From: JAHIKV01 sp963733145 | Lineage (GTDB): Bacteria; Planctomycetota; Planctomycetia; Pirellulales; Thermoguttaceae | Assembly: GCA_963733145.1 (NCBI GenBank) | Contig: CAVTCJ010000011.1 | Coordinates: 1 to 64,000, forward strand | Length of the DNA: 64,000 bases | Reading direction: 5' to 3' | Shown: positions 57,014 through 64,000 of the stretch, piece after piece | How positions within the stretch are numbered: position 1 is the stretch's first letter | How the letters are laid out: each line of letters starts with the position of its first letter | The notes under the pieces: generated by a model | What the model was told of the DNA's origin: nothing | Database searches by the model: none | Seen by the model: only the letters and a program-made list of their open reading frames with translations | Position numbers and translations under genes: made by a program

Positions 57014-57352
57014 TTACTTCCGCTTGGCCAGGGCGAACATCCCGCGGTCCGCCTTTACGAACCGGGCGTCCTTGCCCTTGCGAATGTCGCGGAGGATCGA
57101 GGAGTACAGCGTTTGCGACGGCGTCTTGCCGCCGGGGCTCGACCACAGCCCCTTGACCTGCATGGCCTCGACCATCGCCACGCAGTTCATGGGTTCCTTC
57201 GCCGCAGCCAGGACGCGGGCAGCCGCGTCGATCTGGCTGAGCTTCTTGGCCGCCTTGTCGCCGGTGGGCTTGGCCTTCTTGGCCGTGGTCGCCTTGGCCT
57301 TGGCAGCGGCCGGCTTGCGGGCCTTCTTCGTGGTTGCTTTTCTGGTAGCCAT
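57014..57352 (-). CDS. HARE-HTH protein with histone H1-like tail
   Basis: A 112-residue protein. The N-terminal 40 residues are Lys/Ala/Thr-rich (RKATTKKARKPAAAKAKATT). The HARE-HTH then reads KKLSQIDAAARVLAAAKEPM and LWSSPGGKTPSQTLYSSILR, with DARFVKADRGMFALAKRK at the end. It is related to the C-terminal domain of the protein at 36426-36920 but has a different N-terminus. HARE-HTH proteins bind DNA and occur in RNA polymerase delta subunits and restriction-linked proteins. Role unknown. Confidence 0.8.
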   Translation of the reverse strand: MATRKATTKKARKPAAAKAKATTAKKAKPTGDKAAKKLSQIDAAARVLAAAKEPMNCVAMVEAMQVKGLWSSPGGKTPSQTLYSSILRDIRKGKDARFVKADRGMFALAKRK

Positions 57353-57584
57353 CTGTCGTTCCCTTTCATCTTGGGGTTTTCATCCGGCGTCGCGACCATC
57401 GCGATACCAGTATCAGACAGTTACCTCGGGTCGAAAGAATGCTCAAGCGGATTGTGAAGGTTTTTGCCATTTCGGGGGTCTGTCGCCAACTTGTAGACTT
57501 TGATAAACTTACAGTCATCCTTGGTACAGTACCAGCTAAAATAAGGGATCATGGAAGAACGCCGAGAGGAATTGGGCCGCAAAG

Positions 57585-60500
57585 ATGACTCCAGAACGCC
57601 AACTTGAAGACCATCTCATCGAAAAACTTCAAGGCTTGAAGTACGAATACCGTGCGGATATCCGGGACCGCGCCGCGCTAGAAGAGAACTTCCGCGAGAA
57701 ATTCGACGCACTTAACCACGTTCGACTGACTGATGGCGAATTCCAGCGACTGCTCGATGAAATCGTCACCCCAGACGTCTTTACCGCCGCCCAGACGCTC
57801 CGCAACCGAAACAGCTTCACCCGCGACGATGGCACTCCGTTGAACTACACGCTCGTCAATATCGATGACTGGTGCAAAAACACCTTCGAGGTCGTCAGTC
57901 AACTCCGCATCAACACCGACTACAGCCACCACCGCTACGACGTCATCCTGTTGATCAACGGCATTCCCGCCGTTCAGATCGAACTAAAGACCCTCGGCAT
58001 CAACCCCCGCCGCGCCATCGAGCAGATCGTCGAATACAAGAACGACCCCGGGAACGGCTACACGCGCACGATCCTCTGCTTCATGCAACTCTTCATTGTC
58101 ACCAACCGCGACAGCACTTACTACTTCGCCAACAACAACGCCCGCCACTTCGCCTTCAATGCCGACGAGCGTTTTCTGCCCATCTACGAGCATGCCCGGC
58201 TCGACAACTCCAAGGTTAGGGGCCTCGACGCCTTCGCCGAAGCCTTCCTCGCCAAATGCCTGCTTGCCCAGACGATCAGCCGGTACATGGTCCTCGTCGC
58301 CAGTGAACAAAAGCTAATGATAATGCGGCCGTACCAAATCTACGCCGTCAAGCACATCATCGGCTGCATCGAAGACAATCGCGGCAACGGCTACGTTTGG
58401 CACACCACCGGCAGCGGCAAAACGCTGACGAGCTTCAAGGCATCCACGCTGCTCAAAGCCAATAACACCGTTGACAAGTGCATCTTCGTCGTCGACCGCA
58501 AAGACCTCGACCGCCAGACCCGCGAAGAGTTCAACCGCTTCCAGGAAGGCTGCGTCGAAGAAAACACCAACACCCGAGCGCTCGTCGACCGTCTGCTATC
58601 CGACGACGCTGCCGACAAGGTCATTGTCTGCACCATACAAAAGCTGGGCCTGGCGCTCGACGAGAACAGTAAGCGAAACAAGGGCCGCGAAAAGAAGGGC
58701 CTGGCGACCTACACCGACCTCCTCGAACCGCTCCGCGACAAACGCATGGTCTTTATTTTCGATGAATGCCACCGCTCGCAGTTCGGCGACAATCACCAGA
58801 CCATCAAGGAATTCTTCCCCAACGCCCAACTTTTCGGTTTCACGGGTACGCCCATTTTTGAAGAGAACGCCAGCTACAAGCGCATCGAAGGCGATGTTCA
58901 GACACTTAAAACCACGCAGGACCTCTTCCAGAAGGAACTGCACGCCTACACCATCACCCACGCCATCGAAGACCGCAACGTCCTGCGCTTCCACGTCGAC
59001 TACTTCAAGCCCGATGGTGCGGAGGTCAAACCGGACGGAACGCTTGCCAAACGGGCTATCGTCGATGCCATCCTCGCCAAGCACGACGCCGCCACCGGCG
59101 GGCGTAGGTTCAACGCGCTGCTCGCCACCGGCAGCATCAACGACGCCATCGAATACTACGCGATGTTTGATGCCGTGCAAAACGGCCGGCAGGCCACCGA
59201 CCCCGATTTCGTCCCGCTCAACATCACCGCCGTCTTCTCCCCGCCCGCCGATGTCAGCCCTGACGTCAGGCAGATTCAGGAAGACCTGCCCCAGGAACAG
59301 GAAGACAACAAGCACGACCCCGAGGTCAAGAAGAAAGGCGCTCTCAACGATCATCGCTCACTACAACGAGCGATTCGGCACGAACCATCGCATCGAGGAA
59401 TTCGACCTCTACTACCAGGACGTCCAGAAACGCATCAAGGACCAGCAGTTCCCCAACGCCGACCTGCCGAAGAAGGGCCAGGAAAAGCTCGACCTCACCA
59501 TCGTCGTCGATATGCTGCTGACCGGCTTCGATTCCAAATACCTCAACACACTGTACGTCGATAAGAATCTCAAGCACCACACGCTGATCCAGGCCTTCAG
59601 CCGCACCAACCGCGTGTTGAACGACACCAAGCCCTACGGCAACATCCTCGACTTCCGCGGGCAGCAGAAGGCCGTCGACGACGCCATCGCGCTGTTCTCC
59701 GGCGTGAAGGTCGAACAGGCCCGCAAGATCTGGCTCGTCGACAAGGCTCCCGTCGTCATCGACAAGCTCAAAGACGCCATGACCGCGCTCGACAGCTTCA
59801 TGGAGTCGCAGGGCCTCACCGGCAAGCCGGAAGACGTCGTCAACCTCAAGGGGGATGACGCCCGCGCCGCCTTCATCAAGCACTTCAAGGAAGTGCAGCG
59901 TCTTCAGACCCAACTCGACCAATACACCGACCTCACCCCCGAGCAGGAACAGACGATCCAGGCCATCCTGCCCCAGGACGACCTGACCGCCTTCCGCGGC
60001 CAGTACCTCGAAACTGCTCAGCGGCTCCGTGAACAGCGCGAAAAGCCCGGCGAGAAGACCGACACGGCAGTCGATCAGCTCGACTTCGAGTTCGTCCTGT
60101 TTGCCAGCGCGGTGATCGACTACGACTACATCATGAAGCTCATCACCGACTTCCAGGCCAAGCCGGCCGGCAAGGCGACGATGAACCGCGAGCAGCTTAT
60201 CGGGCTGATCGCCGCCGACTCGAAGTTCCTCGACGAGCGAGACACGATTACCGAATACGTCCGCGGCCTGAAGGCCGGCGAAGGCCTCGACGAGGCCGCC
60301 ATCCGCGCCGGCTACCAGCGGTTCAAGGACGAGAAGCACGCCGCCGAGCTTGCCACCGCTGCTCAAAAGCACGGATTGAAGCCCGAAGTGCTCCAGACGT
60401 TCGTCGACACGATCCTCAACCGCATGATCTTCGATGGCGAACAGCTCACCGAACTGCTCGCCCCGCTGGACCTCGGCTGGCGCGACCGCACGGAAAAGGA

Positions 60501-60589
60501 ACTGGCCCTGATGGCCGACCTCATCCCGCTCCTGAAGAAACGCGCCGGGCGGCCGCGACATCTCCGGACTCAAAGCCTACGAGGAATAA
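57585..60589 (+). CDS. hsdR: Type I restriction enzyme R subunit
   Basis: A protein of about 1,000 residues. Nuclease motif: Asp119 in YDVILLINGIPAVQIELK with Glu133 and Lys135. The helicase motor has HTTGSGKTLTS (residues 273-283), the DECH box in FIFDECHRSQFGD (391-403) and VVDMLLTGFDSKYLNTLYVD. A C-terminal helical region (TEKELALMADLIPLLKK) follows. Frame changes lie near 59340 and 60555. The stop at 60589 is four bases before hsdS. It translocates DNA and cleaves unmodified phage DNA when joined to HsdM and HsdS. Confidence 0.9.
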
Positions 60590-60592
60590 GCG

Positions 60593-61936
60593 ATGGCCAA
60601 GGACGAGAAACGATCACTGACGCCGAGGTTGAGGTTTCCGAAGTTCCGGGAGCAGGAGGGGTGGACCACGGAGCCGATGGAGCGTCTCTATTCGTTCATG
60701 AGAAATAATGCGCTGTCACGAGACAAGCTGAATTACCAGCGTGGCTCCGTCAAAACATCCACTACGGCGACATTCACACGAAGTTTCAGGCACTCTTCGA
60801 CATCACGCAGGAATCAGTCCCGTACATCAACGACACCGAGCCTCTTCCACCTTTTGATTCCGAGGACTACTGCGTTGAGGGGGACTTGATCTTCGCCGAC
60901 GCCTCCGAAAACACAAACGACGTGGGCAAGACCATCGAGATCGTGCGTCTCAACGGCGAACGCTTGCTTTCCGGCCAACACACGATCCTTGCTCGTCGAA
61001 ATGACGACAGGCTTATCCTTGGCTTTGGGGGGCATCTTTTCAGATCGGGCCAGATTCGCTCGCAGATCATGAAAGAAGCTCAAGGGACGAAGGTTTACGC
61101 CATCTCGGCGACACGTCTCGGGAACATCGAAGTCGCGTTTCCCGCTGATGAGGAAGAGCAGCAGAAAATTGCCGACTGTCTGACGTCGCTGGATGAGTTG
61201 ATCGCGGCGCAGGGGCGGAGAGGTGGAGACGCTGAAGGCTCACAAGAAAGGCCTGATGCAGCAGCTTTTCCCCCGCGAAGGCGAAACCCTCCCCCGCCTC
61301 CGCTTCCCCGAGTTCCGCGATGCGCCGGAGTGGAAGGATCGGGAACTCGGCCCGATGACGAACAAGATCGGCAGCGGCATTACGCCGCTAGGTGGCGACA
61401 AGAACTACAAGACATCAGGGCGCCCGTTCATACGGAGCCAGAACGTCGGCTGGGGCGAGCTCCTCTTGGATGATGTGGCGTTCATCGACGAAGAGACACA
61501 CGCGACTTTTGATGCCACGGAGATCGTAGAGTCCGATGTGCTATTAAACATCACAGGAGCTTCAATCGGTCGAAGCGCGATCGCCGATTTGAGGATCATT
61601 GGCGGGAACGTCAATCAGCACGTCTGCATCATCCGCGTCAAGCGGGACGAACTGAACCCCGTCCTGCTCAACCAGTTCCTAATCTCCGAACGCGGACAGA
61701 AGCAAATCGACAGTTTCCAAGCAGGCGGAAACAGACAAGGCCTGAATTTCGGACAGATTCGATCATTCGAGATTCCGGTACCGCCGACCGAGAAGGAGCA
61801 ACGGCGAATCGCCGACTGCTTTTCCGCCCTCGACGCCCGGATCGGTGCCGAAGCCGACAAGCTTGCCGCACTCAAGACACACAAGAAGGGCCTGATGCAA
61901 CAGTTGTTCCCGTCGCCGGAGGAACTCGACGCATGA
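60593..61936 (+). CDS. hsdS: Type I restriction enzyme specificity subunit
   Basis: A protein of about 445 residues with two target-recognition halves. The first ends with EEEQQKIADCLTSLDELIAA and KAHKKGLMQQLFPREGETLP. The second begins LRFPEFRDAPEWKDRELGPM and ends RRIADCFSALDARIGAEADK, KTHKKGLMQQLF. Such paired helical spacers are characteristic. Frame changes lie near 60740 and 61220. It chooses the recognition site. The stop overlaps the next ATG by four bases. Confidence 0.9.
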
Positions 61937-63101
61937 TCGTCCAGACCTTCACTGACCTGCCGGCGCTCGCTCAGCACTTGCGCGACGAGCTTCAAGCCAA
62001 GCCGTTCGTGCTGCTCTACGCCTACAACAGCACCGGGAAGACGCGCCTGTCCACTGAGTTCAAAGAACTCGGCAAGGACGCCAACGATCCGGACAAGCGC
62101 GACACGCTCTACTTCAATGCGTTCACTGAAGACCTCTTCACATGGGACAACGATCTCGACGACAATGAGCGGCGTGTTCTGGAGCTGAACCCCAAATCTA
62201 CATTCTTCAGAGGCCTCGGCGAGTTCGAGATTGAAAACCGTGTTCGGACACTCCTCGATCGCTTTGCCGACTTCGGATTCAGCATCGATCTGACGTATGA
62301 CGAAGATGGGATGCTTGAGAAAGGGCGGGTGAGTTTCAATCGTGAAGTGTTGGTCGAGCGAGAGGGGGAAGTCAGGTCGGAGACGATCGAGAACATCAAG
62401 ATCTCTCGTGGCGAAGAGAATATATTCATCTGGTGTTTCTTTCTGGCGATCGCGGAAATCAGGCTGGATCCAGAAACGACGGCGTACGACTGGGCACGGT
62501 ACATCTACATCGACGACCCGATCTCCTCCCTGGACGAGCAGAACGCCGTCTTAGTCGCAACGCAACTGGCGAGCATGCTGAAGGAAGCGGCCGATCCGCC
62601 CGGCGTCGTCATCTCCACACATCATCCATTGTTTCACAATGTGCTCTGGAACGAGTCGAGAAAAAGTCGCGACGATACTTCTTTGGCCGCAACCCGATGT
62701 CGGGCGAGTACACCGTGCGTAACACCGAAGCAACACCGTTCTTCCACCACATTGCGACTCTGATCGAGTTGTACAGCACCGACCAGAACGGGACGCTCAA
62801 TACGTATCATTTCAACTTATTACGCGCGATCGCGGAGAAGACAGCCAGCTTCCTCGGCTATGGGAACTTCGCCGACTGCATCAAACGCGACGCGGACGAC
62901 CTCGAAGGCCGGCTCCATACGCGGCTACTCCATATACTCAGCCACGGCGGCTATTCGCTCTACGAACCGACAGAGATGGGCGACGACAACAAGCAGGAGT
63001 TCCGCCGGATGCTACACAAGTTCATCCGACTGCACACATTCAATCCAGAACATTTTCCCGGCCTGATCACGGACACGGGCGAGGATCACGACAAACCATG
63101 A
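61933..63101 (+). CDS. AAA ATPase embedded in the type I restriction operon
   Basis: A protein of about 390 residues with P-loop YNSTGKTRLSTEF near residue 31 and an ABC-type Walker B (IYIDDPISSLDEQN) near residue 195, then VVISTHHPLFHNVLWNE. After a frame change near 62660 it continues YFFGRNPMSGEYTVRN and ends HFPGLITDTGEDHDKP. Proteins like this (compare RloC/PrrC-type ATPases) guard against phage proteins that inhibit the restriction enzyme. It lies between hsdS and hsdM with four-base overlaps on both sides, so it is part of the operon. Anticodon-nuclease activity is not visible. Confidence 0.75.
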
Positions 63102-64000
63102 CCGAACTCGACCAGAAACAACTCGGCAAGACTCTCTGGAACATCGCCGACACGCTGCGCGGGGCGATGAACGCGGACGACTTCCGCGACTACATGCTCT
63201 CGTTCCTGTTCCTGCGTTACCTCTCGGACAACTATGAGGCGGCGGCGAAGAAGGAGCTGGGGCGGGATTACCCCGACCCAAACGCGATCGGCAACGGCGG
63301 AAGGACGCCGCTGTCGGTCTGGTACGCGGACAACCCCGGCGACGTGGCGGCGTTCGAGAAGCAGATGCGCCGCAAGGTGCATTACGTCGTCAAGCCGGAG
63401 TTTCTCTGGGGAAACATCGTCCACCTCGCCAAGACCCAGGACGGAAAACTGCTGGACACGCTGCAGAAGGGATTCAAGTTCATCGAGGAAGAGTCGTTCT
63501 CCAGCAACTTCCAGGGGCTGTTCTCGGAGATCAACCTCGGCTCGGACAAGCTGGGGCGCAAGTACGACGACCGCAACGCCAAGCTCTGCTCGATCATCAG
63601 CGAGATCGCGCGGGGATGGCGCTCTTCTCGACCGACGTCGACACGCTCGGGGACGCCTACGAGTACCTGATCGGGCAGTTCGCGGCCGGGTCGGGCAAGA
63701 AGGCGGGCGAGTTCTACACGCCGCAGCAGATTTCGAGCATTCTGTCCGGCATCGTCACGCTCGACAGCCAGGAGCCCAAGACCGGCATGCGGAAGAAGCT
63801 CAGCGCCGTGTTCGACTTCGCCTGCGGGTCGGGGTCGCTGCTGCTGAACGTGCGGCACCGCATGGCCGAATCGGGCGGGACCATCGGCAGGATCCTCGGC
63901 CAGGAAAAGAACATCACGACCTACAACCTTTGCCGCATGAACATGCTGCTGCATGGGGTGAAGGATACCGAGTTCGAAATCTACCACGGCGACACGCTGA
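63098..64000 (+). CDS. hsdM: Type I restriction enzyme M subunit (cut by window edge)
   Basis: The N-terminus (LGKTLWNIADTLRGAMNADD, FRDYMLSFLFLRYLSDNYEA) is typical of HsdM, and the SAM-binding motif FDFACGSGSLLLNVRHRMAE appears after a frame change near 63610. The catalytic NPPF/Y motif lies beyond the window. It methylates adenines in the hsdS-selected site. Confidence 0.9.

Overview
The window looks like a chromosomal contig from a GC-rich bacterium, most likely a planctomycete-type lineage. The evidence for that is indirect: CheB/CheR/PAS and CsrA/receiver fusions, large signalling clusters, interspersed palindromic repeats, and phage proteins of a style I associate with Planctomycetota. 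No rRNA or marker protein settles it. One tRNA fragment is cut by the left edge. Many genes are broken by single-base frame changes at places where the protein family clearly continues in the next frame. These look more like residual sequencing indels than decay, so I annotate such genes as one CDS and give the break positions.

Layout. (1) 1-3.9 kb: tRNA 5' half, an IS630-family insertion that truncates a small recombination-associated ORF, a stand-alone SIR2-like protein, and a repeat-bearing gene-poor gap. (2) 3.9-18.8 kb: a signalling region holding a CheB-CheR-PAS fusion, a PAS histidine kinase fused to a receiver, a CsrA-receiver fusion, a single receiver, an HPt protein, a membrane protein with three receiver-like domains, and a four-gene kinase/receiver operon. 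It ends with an MscS/CmpX-type channel. Five palindromic, MITE-like repeats sit between these genes, three of them back to back at 13.47-13.80 kb.

(3) 18.9-50.1 kb: a nearly complete tailed prophage, mostly on the minus strand and read from right to left. The right part is the early module: sigma factor, PD-(D/E)XK exonuclease-like protein, RecA-like ATPase, DUF669 protein, RusA, an SF2 helicase interrupted by an intein, Prim-Pol/DUF3987 primase, and ParB-methyltransferase. The left part is the late module: terminase, zinc ribbon, portal, protease-capsid fusion, decoration protein, tail tube, G/GT-type chaperones with a -1 frame relation, tape measure, and Cys-rich distal proteins. Between them a plus-strand cassette encodes a HARE-HTH protein, an amidoligase, a class II glutamine amidotransferase and an excisionase-like HTH. 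No integrase or lysis gene was recognised.

(4) 50.4-64 kb: a defence-like island. It has an unusual four-gene run (SAP-domain protein, zinc-ribbon protein, ParB-fold protein, ADP-ribosyltransferase-like protein), an XRE/ImmA pair, a DUF262/DUF1524 (GmrSD-like) nuclease, a second HARE-HTH protein, and a type I restriction system in the order R-S-ATPase-M, with hsdM cut by the right edge.

The best candidates for undescribed biology are the phage amidoligase/amidotransferase cassette, the SAP/zinc-ribbon/ParB/ART-like operon, the intein inserted inside the DExx-box of the phage helicase, and the CsrA-receiver fusion.
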